Of a DNA stretch of 64,000 nt, positions 53,218-62,037 are shown piece by piece. Every line of letters starts with the position of its first letter. Position 1 is the first letter of the stretch. The position numbers and the translations under genes were made by a program. Source of the DNA: an uncultured Chthonomonadales bacterium (GTDB lineage Bacteria; Armatimonadota; Chthonomonadetes; Chthonomonadales; CAJBBX01); assembly GCA_938005745.1 (NCBI GenBank), contig CALLMM010000002.1, forward strand, positions 1-64,000, read 5' to 3'. Below the pieces are notes generated by a model. That model was not told where the DNA came from and did not search any database. It saw only the letters and a program-made list of their open reading frames with translations.

Positions 53218-53931
53218 ATGGTCACAAGCGTTCGTCGAACCCTTTTTGCGCTCTCTCTGCTGGTCTTTGCGGGAATGCTCTCGACGGCTGCCAAGGCGCA
53301 GCTGATCGGCCCCCATCCGAGCGGAGGTCTTTCATATCAGAGCTTTGCTGACAGTCCGTTTTTCGGGCTTCCTTTCTCCTGGTTCTATCTGGAGGACTTT
53401 GAGGATCATGCGCTGAACGTTCCGGGGGTCAGCGCCAGCGCCGGAGGCGTTACCAGCGTTATCTTCGGACCGGGCTACCACGACTCGGTGGATGGAGATG
53501 ATGGGGTCATAGACGGCAGCGGTCTGGACGGCGACTCCTACTTCCACCGCTACGGCATACTGGGCATCCAGTTCACTTTTAATGCCAGCGTTCTCGGCTC
53601 CCTGCCGACCCATGCGGGGCTGGTCTGGACCGACGGCGAAAGCCCCATCTTCTTTGAAGCGTTTGATGAGAACGGCAACTCGCTTGGCGTCCTGAATGGG
53701 AGCCACTCTACTAGCGGATACACCGGCCAGTCGGATGAGGACCGTTTCTACGGCGTCGTGCACATGGGCGGCATCTCCGCCATCAGGATCAGTCAACAAT
53801 TTGGCGGGATCGAGATTGACCATCTGCAGTTTGGACGGATCGCCGCCGTGCCGGAGCCGGGAGTCTTCGCCATGCTCGCGGGAATGGCGGCTTTCGGAGG
53901 CGGACTGCTCCTGCGCCGGCGTCGCTCCTGA
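53218..53931 (+). CDS. PEP-CTERM sorting domain protein
   Basis: 237 residues from the ATG at 53218 (AAAGG seven bases upstream; an in-frame ATG at 53203 is possible). A signal peptide (LFALSLLVFAGMLSTAAKAQ) opens the protein; the middle is a beta-rich domain of unknown family with FYLEDFEDHALNVPG and Asp/Gly-rich loops (VDGDDGVIDGSGLDGDS) that may bind calcium. The C-terminus is the classic exosortase signal: VPEPG, a hydrophobic helix and RRRR. After cleavage it would be sorted to the surface or EPS matrix. It sits beside the EPS locus, has a sigma-54-type site upstream and a strong terminator downstream. No exosortase gene is in the window. Confidence 0.88.
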   Translation: MVTSVRRTLFALSLLVFAGMLSTAAKAQLIGPHPSGGLSYQSFADSPFFGLPFSWFYLEDFEDHALNVPGVSASAGGVTSVIFGPGYHDSVDGDDGVIDGSGLDGDSYFHRYGILGIQFTFNASVLGSLPTHAGLVWTDGESPIFFEAFDENGNSLGVLNGSHSTSGYTGQSDEDRFYGVVHMGGISAIRISQQFGGIEIDHLQFGRIAAVPEPGVFAMLAGMAAFGGGLLLRRRRS

Positions 53932-53966
53932 CGCACTTCCCATCACGCCTGCTGTTTCGGCACGTC

Positions 53967-54018
53967 AGGCAGCCCGTCCGCCTCTCTTCTATAGAGGAGG
54001 CGGACGGGCTGCCTTTTT
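53967..54018 (+). terminator. strong intrinsic terminator after PEP-CTERM gene
   Basis: An 18-bp perfect stem (53967-53984 with 53997-54014), loop TCTTCTATAGAG, followed by TTTT. Confidence 0.9.
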
Positions 54019-54093
54019 GACGGTGCGAAGCCATCCGGGAGATGCTGCCACCGGCTGATGAAAAAGACGGTTTGAGAATCGGACAGACGAATC

Positions 54094-54108
54094 TGGCACA
54101 GATTATGC
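54094..54108 (+). promoter_or_regulatory. sigma-54-type promoter element (c)
   Basis: TGGCAC-N5-ATGC with correct GG-N10-GC spacing, 158 bp before the remnant sugar transferase start at 54267 and just past the PEP-CTERM gene terminator. The rest of 53932-54266 shows no gene; AGGAGAGAGGG precedes 54267. Confidence 0.55.
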
Positions 54109-54266
54109 AATATATCGGTAAGGGAGGGTTCTCTCAGAACCTGCCAGGCTCCCGCCCCCGGTGGAGGGCTTCGGGAGGGAGAAGCCTCCTGCTGTCTGCG
54201 CCGCAGTTTTGAGGTATGCTGCGCCCCTTGCATAGACGCTCTGGACGATGACGACAGGAGAGAGGG

Positions 54267-54905
54267 ATGGCAATCAGAGAAGAGATGTTCAATGCCTCCA
54301 TGACGGCAGCAGTGATGAGGACTTCCGAAGTAGGATTGTCAAGTACCATTCCTGCCAACCACGTATCCTATTTTTCGTCGAAGCGCTGTCCAGACATTCT
54401 GCTTTCACTGAACGGTACTACCATCGTAGCTGCCCCGTGGTTCGCCCTTTCATCCCTGCTGATTCGTCTCTCCCACTTCCATCTCCGCACCATGTATTCG
54501 GACGCCAAAGCGCGCAAAGCCTCGCTCATGCACTTGAACGCGGCGGACGATCCCGTCTTCAAGATGAAAGACGATCCGCGCATCACGCCGGCGGGCCGAA
54601 TCCTGCGCAAATTCAGCCTCGACGAACTGCCGCAGCTGATCAGTGTGTTACAGGGGGATATGTCTCTGGTTGGACCGCGTCCGCCCGTGCCTTATGAAGT
54701 GGCGCTGTACGGGAAGAGAGAAGAGACGGCTATCGGTCCTGCCGGGACCGACCTGCCTGTGGCAGATCTCAGGACGCAGCAATCTCAGCTTCGACCGCTG
54801 GATGGAACTCGATCTGCTCTATATCGAGACCATGAGCTTCTGGGAGATATCGCAATTATTCCGAGGACCATCCCGGCGGTGATCAGCGCGCGCGGCGCAC
54901 ACTGA
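54267..54905 (+). pseudogene. decayed bacterial sugar transferase (WcaJ/EpsL-like)
   Basis: The frame from ATG 54267 contains sugar transferase segments SKRCPDILLSLNG, ASLMHLNAADDPVFKMKDDP, RKFSLDELPQLISVLQGDMS and LVGPRPPVPYEVALYG. About 20 residues normally between the membrane helix and the MYSDA segment (including the conserved RQERVG-type stretch) are missing. Near 54711-54730 homology shifts to another frame (RRLSVLPGPTCLWQISGRSN, then SFDRWMELDLLYIETMS), and near 54850 it returns to the first (IPRTIPAVISARGAH). Two frameshifts plus a deletion argue for inactivation. An intact paralogue lies at 58025-58678. These enzymes load the first sugar onto undecaprenyl phosphate in EPS synthesis. 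Confidence 0.8.
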
Positions 54906-54965
54906 AGATTTTCACCATACTAATACCGGCTTAACAGTGGAATATTGTGAGCGTGTCGAAGAGAT

Positions 54966-55037
54966 ATGTAGCGGCGCATAGGGCGTTGCCCCTACTCAGC
55001 CCCACGTAAGCTGAGAACGCCCTATGCGCCGCTACAT
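54966..55037. repeat. perfect 22-bp inverted repeat (REP/MITE-like)
   Basis: Arms 54966-54987 and 55016-55037 are perfectly complementary; the inner 28 bp include a further CTCAG/CTGAG pairing. The arms contain GTAGCGGCGCATAGGG. No flanking target duplication is obvious. It lies in a 416-bp gene-free gap (54906-55321) that also holds an unusually AT-rich patch around 55190-55225, between the decayed sugar transferase and the dehydrogenase. Confidence 0.85.
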
Positions 55038-55321
55038 GAAGCCGCTACACTCGCCAGGAGCCTGCCGCTCGCATCGCTCCCTGCCGCTTGTGTCACGTGG
55101 ACGGCTGGTTGAAAATACGGGTAACGAGGAGAGTTATACCACGTACTTCGAGTGTCTGACGAAACTGCGGGAGAGTTTGTTCCCGAAAATCGGCAAAATT
55201 TTAAAATTAGTACAAATTTTTGAGTCATCTGCGCGAAATAGGCTGTTCTTATCGTGTTTCATATGCGTTTACGCCCTGCTGAGCTGTTTTCGCCGGGATC
55301 GAAAGATGGGAGTATCAAGAG

Positions 55322-56608
55322 ATGAGCATACAGGAGAAGATCGCCGTTGTCGGACTGGGTTACGTCGGACTGCCCGTAGCCGTGGAGTTCGGTCGTAGAT
55401 GCGAAGGGACCATCGGCTTCGACATCAATGCGCGCCGCGTGGAGGCGCTGCGCCGGGGAGAGGATCATACCGGCGAGATGGACGCTGAGACGCTGCGCCC
55501 CCCCTATCTGCGTTATACCAGCGACCCGGAAGAGCTGCGGGGCGCGACGTTCTTCGTCGTCTGCGTGCCGACGCCGGTAGATATGCACCACCGCCCCGAT
55601 CTAAATCCGCTGGCTTCCGCCTCCGAGATCGTCGGGCGTGCCCTGCAGCCTGGCAGCGTGGTTGTCTACGAGTCTACCGTCTATCCCGGCGTTACCGAGG
55701 AGTTTTGCGGACCGATCCTGGAGCGAGTCTCCGGTCTGCGTCGGGGCGTGGATTTCAAGCTGGGCTACTCGCCGGAGCGAATCAACCCCGGCGACCATGA
55801 GCACACATTGACCCGGATCGTCAAAGTGGTCTCCGGAGAGGATGAGGAGACCCTGGAGCGCGTCGCCCGCGCCTACGAGACGATCATCACGGCGGGCGTC
55901 CATCGCGCCCCCTCCATCAAGGTGGCGGAGGCGGCGAAGGTGATCGAAAACACCCAAAGAGACCTGAATATCGCCCTGATGAACGAACTGGCGCTGATCT
56001 TCTCCCGGCTGGGCATCCGCACCAAAGATGTCCTGGAGGCGGCGGGAACGAAGTGGAACTTCCTGCGCTTTTCGCCGGGGCTGGTGGGCGGACACTGCAT
56101 CGGCGTGGATCCCTACTACCTGACCGCGCTGGCGGAGCGGCTGGGCTACCATCCGCAGGTGATCCTTGCCGGTCGCCGCGTCAACGACGGAATGGGCGTC
56201 TTTATCGCGCAGCAGGCGGTCAAGATGCTGATCAACGCCGACATCCCCATCAAACGGGCGCGCGTCGGCGTGCTGGGGCTGACCTTCAAGGAGAACGTCA
56301 GCGACCTGCGCAACAGCCGGGTACCGGACATTGTGCGGGAGCTGGAGCAGTTCGGGGTTACGACGCTGGTGCACGACCCGCTGGCGGATCCGCAGGAGGC
56401 AGAGGAGGAGTACGGCATCCATCTGTCCCCTTGGGAGCGTCTGCGCGGTCTGGACGGGATCGTGCTGGCGGTTTCGCACAGACACTATCTGGAGATGAGC
56501 CTTCCCTGCCTGTTTGAGGGACTGCGCCCGGACGGGATCGTTGTAGATGTGAAGTCCGCGCTCGACCCGAAGCAGATCCCGTCAGGCGCACGCTACTGGT
56601 CGCTGTGA
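55322..56608 (+). CDS. nucleotide-sugar dehydrogenase (UDP-HexNAc dehydrogenase, WbpO/TviB-like)
   Basis: 428 residues. It oxidises a UDP-sugar (likely UDP-GalNAc or UDP-GlcNAc) twice at C6 to the uronic acid using NAD+. The N-terminal Rossmann motif is VVGLGYVGLPVA; the catalytic Cys259 lies in GGHCIGVDPYYL; the helix AKVIENTQRDLNIALMNELA and the C-terminal VLGLTFKENVSDLRNSRVPD are typical of the TviB/WbpO branch. It begins the intact EPS biosynthesis run; a DegT aminotransferase, sugar transferase and dehydratase follow in the same direction. Confidence 0.9.
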   Translation: MSIQEKIAVVGLGYVGLPVAVEFGRRCEGTIGFDINARRVEALRRGEDHTGEMDAETLRPPYLRYTSDPEELRGATFFVVCVPTPVDMHHRPDLNPLASASEIVGRALQPGSVVVYESTVYPGVTEEFCGPILERVSGLRRGVDFKLGYSPERINPGDHEHTLTRIVKVVSGEDEETLERVARAYETIITAGVHRAPSIKVAEAAKVIENTQRDLNIALMNELALIFSRLGIRTKDVLEAAGTKWNFLRFSPGLVGGHCIGVDPYYLTALAERLGYHPQVILAGRRVNDGMGVFIAQQAVKMLINADIPIKRARVGVLGLTFKENVSDLRNSRVPDIVRELEQFGVTTLVHDPLADPQEAEEEYGIHLSPWERLRGLDGIVLAVSHRHYLEMSLPCLFEGLRPDGIVVDVKSALDPKQIPSGARYWSL

Positions 56609-56654
56609 GATCCGCGCCCTTCGCGAAACCGGCTCTTTCCACAGGAGACGCACC

Positions 56655-56780
56655 GTGTCAGATGAACTTTTTCGCAATCAGGACAGCCTGATTCTGTTGC
56701 TGCGGAGGGCGCTGCGCCGAATTCAACTGGCGATGCTGCTGCGCCTGACGCTGATGGCGAAGCGTCATCCAAAACGCTAA
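56655..56780 (+). CDS. small basic amphipathic protein
   Basis: 41 residues from a GTG at 56655 with AGGAGA seven bases upstream. After a polar start (SDELFRNQDS) it is almost wholly Leu/Arg (LILLLRRALRRIQLAMLLRL) and ends KRHPKR, a strongly amphipathic helix that could sit on the membrane. It lies in the 233-bp gap between the dehydrogenase and DegT genes. No homologue is known to me; it may be a leader or a chance frame. Confidence 0.4.
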   Translation: MSDELFRNQDSLILLLRRALRRIQLAMLLRLTLMAKRHPKR

Positions 56781-56841
56781 GTGAAGACGGAGCGGGGAGA
56801 TCAGTGACTGAGATCACCCCCTGCAAGGAGAAGAGGATCGG

Positions 56842-58017
56842 ATGAGCCTTCCGACCAGACAGTCGGCTCCATTCTTACCCTTTGCACTGCCGGACATCGG
56901 CGAAGACGAGATCGCCGAAGTGGAGGACACCATGCGCTCCGGCTGGCTGACGACCGGACCGAAGACCCGGCAGTTTGAACAGGAGTTCGCGGCGTTTGCC
57001 GGTTCCGATGTCGAGGCGATGGCGGTCAACTCCGCCACCGCCGGGCTGCATCTGGCGCTGGAGGCGGCGGGCGTTCAGTCGGGGGACGAGGTGATCACCA
57101 CCACCTACACCTTCACGGCGACGGCCGAGGTCGTGCGCTATCTGGACGCGCATCCCGTCCTGACGGACATCAGCCCGGAGACCCTGAATATTGATCCGAA
57201 AGCCGTCGAACGGGCGGTTACGCCGCGCACAAAGGCGATCATCCCGGTACACTTCGGCGGGCTTGCCTGCGATATGGAGGCGATCCTGTCCATTGCCGGC
57301 AGACACGGCTTAAAGGTGATCGAGGACGCCGCGCACGCCTTCCCCTGCGTCTATCGGGGAACGCGGATCGGCGCGCTGGCGAGCGATGCCGCCGTCTTCA
57401 GCTTCTATGCGACGAAGACGCTGGCGACCGGCGAGGGCGGCATGATCGTTACCCGCGACCCCGAACTAGCGCGCCGATGCCGGGTGATGCGTCTGCACGG
57501 CATTGACCGGGACGCCTTCAACCGATACCGCTCGGAGAAGCCGGCGTGGTTCTACTCGGTGATCGCTCCCGGCTTCAAATACAATATGCCCGATCTTGCC
57601 GCCGCCATCGGTCTGCACCAGCTGCGTCGGGGACTGGCGCTGCAGGCGCAGCGGCAGCGCATGGCGGAGCGCTATGACGAAGCCTTCACCGACCTGCCCC
57701 TGCTCCTGCCGCCGAAGGCTCCGCCCGGCGATCTGCATGCGTGGCATCTGTATGTGATCCGCCTGACCGACGACGCGCCCGTTTCACGGGACGCCTTCAT
57801 CGAACGGCTGGCGCAGCGAGGGATCGGCGCGAGCGTCCATTTTATACCGCTGCACCTGCACCCCTACTGGCAGGAGACCTACCGCCTGCGCCCGGAGGAT
57901 TTCCCCTGCGCGCAGAGGGTCTTTGAACGCTGTGTCAGCCTCCCGCTCTACACGCGCATGACGGAGGCGGATCAGGCGCGGGTGATAGATGCCGTGCGAG
58001 AGATACTGCGGGGATAG
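56842..58017 (+). CDS. DegT/DnrJ/EryC1 family aminotransferase
   Basis: 391 residues. The PLP-dependent enzyme aminates a keto-sugar nucleotide in EPS precursor synthesis. The PLP Schiff-base Lys192 lies in [14 protein letters not shown]; other family marks are [41 protein letters not shown] and IEDAAHAFP. The start has AAGGAG/GAGG upstream. The next gene's ATG (58025) is 7 bp after its stop, so both are one transcript. With the 4,6-dehydratase-like protein at 58846 it could make a 4-amino-4,6-dideoxy sugar. Confidence 0.92.
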   Translation: MSLPTRQSAPFLPFALPDIGEDEIAEVEDTMRSGWLTTGPKTRQFEQEFAAFAGSDVEAMAVNSATAGLHLALEAAGVQSGDEVITTTYTFTATAEVVRYLDAHPVLTDISPETLNIDPKAVERAVTPRTKAIIPVHFGGLACDMEAILSIAGRHGLKVIEDAAHAFPCVYRGTRIGALASDAAVFSFYATKTLATGEGGMIVTRDPELARRCRVMRLHGIDRDAFNRYRSEKPAWFYSVIAPGFKYNMPDLAAAIGLHQLRRGLALQAQRQRMAERYDEAFTDLPLLLPPKAPPGDLHAWHLYVIRLTDDAPVSRDAFIERLAQRGIGASVHFIPLHLHPYWQETYRLRPEDFPCAQRVFERCVSLPLYTRMTEADQARVIDAVREILRG

Positions 58018-58024
58018 GCGCGCG

Positions 58025-58678
58025 ATGTTGAGCCAGACCGGCAATCGTCCCTCTCAGGCGCGGCGCGCCGGCAGCCGACTGGATGAGATCGCCCGGCGGG
58101 GCATGGATATTGCTCTCTCCTCGCTGGTGCTGCTGCTCTGTGCGCCGCTCATGGTAACGCTGGCGGCGCTGGTGAAGCTCTCCTCGCCGGGTCCGGCGCT
58201 GTTCCGACAGCAGCGGGTCGGGCGCGGCGGGCGTCTCTTCTGGCTGCTGAAGTTCCGCTCCATGCGGACGGGAGGCGGCGGTCCCTCCGTGACCGCCGAC
58301 GGCGATAACCGTATTACGCCGATCGGCAGGATCCTGCGCCGCACCAAGCTCGATGAGCTGCCGCAGTTCCTGAACGTTCTGCGCGGGGAGATGTCGCTGG
58401 TGGGACCACGCCCGGAGGTTCCGGAGTATGTGGCGCACTATACCGGAGAGCAGCGCGAGGTTCTGAGCGTCCGTCCCGGCATCACCGGACCGACGCAGCT
58501 TGCCTATCGCCGGGAAGAGGAGATGCTCAAGGGCAAAGAGGATGTAGTCGCCTTCTATCTGCAGGAGATACTTCCCGCAAAACTGGCGATGGATCTGGCG
58601 TATATCCGCGCCCGAACCGTATGGGGAGACCTCGGTCTTCTGCTGCAGACGGCGCTTCTGATGGTTCGACGCGGCTGA
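58025..58678 (+). CDS. bacterial sugar transferase (undecaprenyl-phosphate phosphoglycosyl transferase)
   Basis: 217 residues from the ATG at 58025. A monotopic/membrane helix (ALSSLVLLLCAPLMVTLAAL) is followed by the PglC/WcaJ core: KLSSPGPALFRQQRVGRGGR, FWLLKFRSM, RITPIGRILRRTKLDELPQF and GEMSLVGPRPEVPEYV, ending in IRARTVWGDLGLLLQTA. It transfers a sugar-1-phosphate to undecaprenyl phosphate, starting repeat-unit assembly. This is the intact paralogue of the broken gene at 54267. It is co-transcribed with the DegT aminotransferase. Confidence 0.9.
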   Translation: MLSQTGNRPSQARRAGSRLDEIARRGMDIALSSLVLLLCAPLMVTLAALVKLSSPGPALFRQQRVGRGGRLFWLLKFRSMRTGGGGPSVTADGDNRITPIGRILRRTKLDELPQFLNVLRGEMSLVGPRPEVPEYVAHYTGEQREVLSVRPGITGPTQLAYRREEEMLKGKEDVVAFYLQEILPAKLAMDLAYIRARTVWGDLGLLLQTALLMVRRG

Positions 58679-58733
58679 GAGGAGAGCGCACGGCGCGCAA
58701 TCCGGCAGTTTTACAGACGAAAGGTCGCTCTGA

Positions 58734-58748
58734 TGGCATGTTTCGTGC
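58734..58748 (+). promoter_or_regulatory. sigma-54-type promoter element (d)
   Basis: TGGCAT-N5-GTGC with GG-N10-GC spacing in the 167-bp gap upstream of the FlaA1-like gene at 58846; the only gene-free gap between 58025 and 62037. Confidence 0.5.
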
Positions 58749-58845
58749 GTATTTATAGATATAGAAGAGAGATCGGTCTCCATGAGTCCGCCTTACCTGA
58801 CCCGATACTCCTCTACAATCAGCCGCATCTCCGGGAAGAGAAGTT

Positions 58846-60870
58846 ATGAACCGTGATAACCTGTCCAAAAGATTTAGACGTCTGCTGGCGCGGCGCCTGC
58901 TGGGACTGCGCAACCGCCACTTTATGGCGATGGACGCCCTCTTCTTTGCTATCACACCGACGGTTGCGCTCCTTTTTCGGCTGGAGGGGCGTGAGTCGCT
59001 GGATCCCTACGTTCAGGCACTGATACAGTACACGGCGTTTGCGGTCGTTATTCGGATCTTCTGCTTCTACATTTTCGGAATATACAGCTTCTATTGGCGG
59101 TCCGCCACTGCGCGCGAACTAGTTCAGCTTGTGCTGGCGACAGCGGTCTCCGTCATTCTCATCGCGCCCGCCTATCTGATCCCCTCGTCCGAAGAGGAGA
59201 AGGGATTCTTCCTGCCGCGCTCCACCCTGCTGATAGACGGCATGCTGGCGTTTCTGGCTGCCAGTATGACCCGCTACAGCGTTCGCGTTCTGGGCGAAGC
59301 CCCTCTGGAGCACCCCTGTGCTGAGTCGAAGCGCGTGCTGATTGTCGGCGCCGGCGTGATCGGGCAGATGATTGTTCGGGAGATGCGCGCCCGACCGCAT
59401 CTGGGCATGGTCCCCGTAGGATTTGTGGACGACGATCCCGCCAAGCAGCACCTGATCCTGATGAACCTGCCGGTCTACGGCGACTGTGACCGCCTGCCCT
59501 ACCTGGTGGATCGGCACGACATTGACGAGGTGGTGATCGCCATCACGCAGGCTCCGGGCAAGCGCATCCGCGAGATCGTTCAGCTGTGCGACTCCGCCGG
59601 GGTCAGGGCGAAGACCATCCCCAGCATGACCGAGATCATTGACGGGCGCGTCAGCATCTCCAGACTGCGCACCGTGCAGATCGAAGACCTTCTGCGCCGC
59701 GCGCCGATCGCCACCGATCTTTCGGAGGTCGGCAGCATGATTCGCGGCAAGTGCGTGATGGTGACGGGCGGCGGCGGCTCCATCGGCAGAGAGCTGTGTC
59801 GTCAGGTGCTTCAGTGCGCTCCCGGCGACCTGATCATTCTGGGACACGGCGAAAACTCCGTTTTTGAAGCCCGCAATGAACTGAACAACCACCTGCAGCG
59901 GCATCCGGAGATTCCCACGCGCCTGCATGCGGTCATCGCCGATATCCGTTTCGAGCAGCGTATCCACAGTGTGGTCAGCAGCATGAAGCCGGACATCATC
60001 TTCCACGCCGCTGCCCATAAGCATGTTCCGCTGATGGAAGAGAACCCGGTAGAGGCGGTAACCAACAACATTCTGGGCACGCGCAATATGCTGAGAGCGG
60101 CGATCGCGGCAGATGTCGAACGGTTTGTGCTGATCTCCACCGATAAGGCGGTCAAGCCGACCTCCGTCATGGGTGCCTCCAAGCGCGCCGCAGAGCTGCT
60201 GGTGATCCAGGCGGCGCGCCAGAGCGGGAAGCCCTATGTGGCGGTGCGGTTCGGAAACGTGCTGGGGAGCCGGGGCAGCGTGGTTCCGGTCTTCAAGAAG
60301 CAGATCGAAATGGGCGGTCCGGTCACCGTCAGCCACCCGGACATGACCCGCTACTTCATGACGATCCCGGAAGCGGTGCAGCTTGTGCTGCAGGCGGCGG
60401 TTCTGGGAAAAGGCGGCAGCGTGCTGATGCTGGACATGGGCGAGCCGGTGAAGATACAGCAGCTGGCGGAAGACCTGATCCGTCTCTCCGGTCTGGAGGT
60501 CGGGCGCGACATAGATATCGTCTATACCGGCACCCGCCCCGGAGAGAAGCTGTACGAGGAACTGCTGATCCCCGGAGAGGTGTATGAGAAGACAGACCAT
60601 CAGTACATCCTCGTCGTCCGAAGCGCCAGCGATTCCGTCCCGCACAACCTGGACGCTCTGATCCGCCAACTGGAAAAGTGCAGCGAGAGCGGCAAGCGCG
60701 AAGAGATTATCGGCGCGATCACCCGACTGGTTCCGGAGTTTCAGCCGGACGAGGCGCGGCAGATGGCGGTCTCTCCACCTGCGTACAGAGAGGACCTGCC
60801 GCATGCTGCGCGGGAGAAACCTCGAACAGAGCAGAGGCAGCCTGCGTCGGTTCCGTTTCTGGAGTTGTAG
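58846..60870 (+). CDS. FlaA1/CapD/WbpM-like nucleotide-sugar dehydratase, membrane-bound
   Basis: 674 residues. Four membrane helices (about residues 25-140) precede a first Rossmann domain (VLIVGAGVIGQMIV; about 155-270) and the catalytic SDR domain from residue 305 (MVTGGGGSIGRELCRQVL). The signature PDIIFHAAAHKHVPLMEENP and STDKAVKPTSVMGASKRAAE follow, as in WbpM/PglF 4,6-dehydratases in which Met replaces the usual Tyr of the SDR triad. It forms a 4-keto-6-deoxy sugar nucleotide. It pairs functionally with the DegT aminotransferase and sugar transferase upstream. Confidence 0.92.
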   Translation: MNRDNLSKRFRRLLARRLLGLRNRHFMAMDALFFAITPTVALLFRLEGRESLDPYVQALIQYTAFAVVIRIFCFYIFGIYSFYWRSATARELVQLVLATAVSVILIAPAYLIPSSEEEKGFFLPRSTLLIDGMLAFLAASMTRYSVRVLGEAPLEHPCAESKRVLIVGAGVIGQMIVREMRARPHLGMVPVGFVDDDPAKQHLILMNLPVYGDCDRLPYLVDRHDIDEVVIAITQAPGKRIREIVQLCDSAGVRAKTIPSMTEIIDGRVSISRLRTVQIEDLLRRAPIATDLSEVGSMIRGKCVMVTGGGGSIGRELCRQVLQCAPGDLIILGHGENSVFEARNELNNHLQRHPEIPTRLHAVIADIRFEQRIHSVVSSMKPDIIFHAAAHKHVPLMEENPVEAVTNNILGTRNMLRAAIAADVERFVLISTDKAVKPTSVMGASKRAAELLVIQAARQSGKPYVAVRFGNVLGSRGSVVPVFKKQIEMGGPVTVSHPDMTRYFMTIPEAVQLVLQAAVLGKGGSVLMLDMGEPVKIQQLAEDLIRLSGLEVGRDIDIVYTGTRPGEKLYEELLIPGEVYEKTDHQYILVVRSASDSVPHNLDALIRQLEKCSESGKREEIIGAITRLVPEFQPDEARQMAVSPPAYREDLPHAAREKPRTEQRQPASVPFLEL

Positions 60871-60872
60871 GG

Positions 60873-61952
60873 GTGAGCCACGTCTGCGCGCTGCGTTGTG
60901 CCCGCCGTCTCATCGGGCTGATCTCAGCGGCGCTGGTCTGCTTGTGGGCGGTTCCGACCGTCGGTAAGAGGCAGGGAGCCGCAGGTCGGTACGAGATCGC
61001 CGATCTGGGCGGACCGCTGGAGATGGAGGCGGTCGCCAGCGCCATCAATCGCAGCGGGACGGTGGTCGGCGAGGCGCAGGGCGCGACGGACGCCGAGCAT
61101 ACGGTGCGCGGGTTTCGTTACGCATCCGGAAAGTTTCAGTTTCTGCCGGCGCTCTTCTCCGGAGGATGGGTCGCCGCGAAGGGGATCAACGCCGAAGGCG
61201 CGATTGTCGGCAGCGCGGAGGCGAAAGACGGACAGACGCGGGCGTTTATATGGAACAATCAACGGATACGCGACCTCGGTACGCTGGGCGGAGAGAGCAG
61301 TCAGGCGTCCGGTATAAATGATATGGGTCTGGTTGTTGGCGACTCCGAAGTTCGCCCGCTGAATGAAACGCGGCGCGCCTTCCTATGGCAGCAGGGGCGG
61401 ATGCGCGATCTGGGAACGCTCGGCGGAAAGCGCAGCTACGCCAGCGCGATCAACAACCGTAATAGGATCGTTGGCGGCGCGCAGACGAAGGCGGGGGTCT
61501 GGCAGGCATGTCTGTGGGAGGAGGGACGCATTCGCGCCTTGAAGACCCCTCCGGGAAGCGAGAGCGGCGCGCAGGACATCAATGCGCGCGGAGAGATCGT
61601 CGGGTGGTATCTTCCGGCATCCGCCCCGAACCAGCGCAGGACCATGCAGGCGTTTCTCTACCGGAACGGACAGATGCGCTCTCTGGGCGGAAAGTCGGAT
61701 CGCGGCAGTGTGGCGTTTGCGCTCAACGACCGCGGAGAAGCGGTCGGGCAGGTTACCGACTCATCAGGACAGAGGCGCGCCACGCTCTGGTCGGAGGGTT
61801 CCGCCGTGGACCTGACGGAGAGTCTGGCACCTCAGCCCGGAGTACGCTGGCAGCTGCTGGCGGCGCTGGATATCAACGAGGCGGGACAGATCGTCGGGTT
61901 CGGGGAGCGCAACGGGGTGTGTCGCGGATACCTGCTGACGCCGCGCCGATAA
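60873..61952 (+). CDS. secreted HAF-repeat protein
   Basis: 359 residues from a GTG at 60873, two bases after the upstream stop, with GGAG at the right distance. After a signal peptide (LIGLISAALVCLWAV) the protein consists of about seven repeats of 45 residues of the HAF type: (L)GGxxSxAxxINxxGxVVGxx followed by AFLWxxGxMRDLGTL, for example RRAFLWQQGRMRDLGTLGGK. HAF repeats are extracellular beta-structures of unknown function. Its tight coupling between an EPS dehydratase and a Wzc-like kinase suggests a part in matrix assembly. Confidence 0.8.
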   Translation: MSHVCALRCARRLIGLISAALVCLWAVPTVGKRQGAAGRYEIADLGGPLEMEAVASAINRSGTVVGEAQGATDAEHTVRGFRYASGKFQFLPALFSGGWVAAKGINAEGAIVGSAEAKDGQTRAFIWNNQRIRDLGTLGGESSQASGINDMGLVVGDSEVRPLNETRRAFLWQQGRMRDLGTLGGKRSYASAINNRNRIVGGAQTKAGVWQACLWEEGRIRALKTPPGSESGAQDINARGEIVGWYLPASAPNQRRTMQAFLYRNGQMRSLGGKSDRGSVAFALNDRGEAVGQVTDSSGQRRATLWSEGSAVDLTESLAPQPGVRWQLLAALDINEAGQIVGFGERNGVCRGYLLTPRR

Positions 61953-62037
61953 ACGGGTCGTTTATGCATGTCTCAAAGCAGAGCCGCTGACGCTCTCCGG
62001 AGTTTTCCGGCGGGCGGAGGCGCACACGGATAGGATT

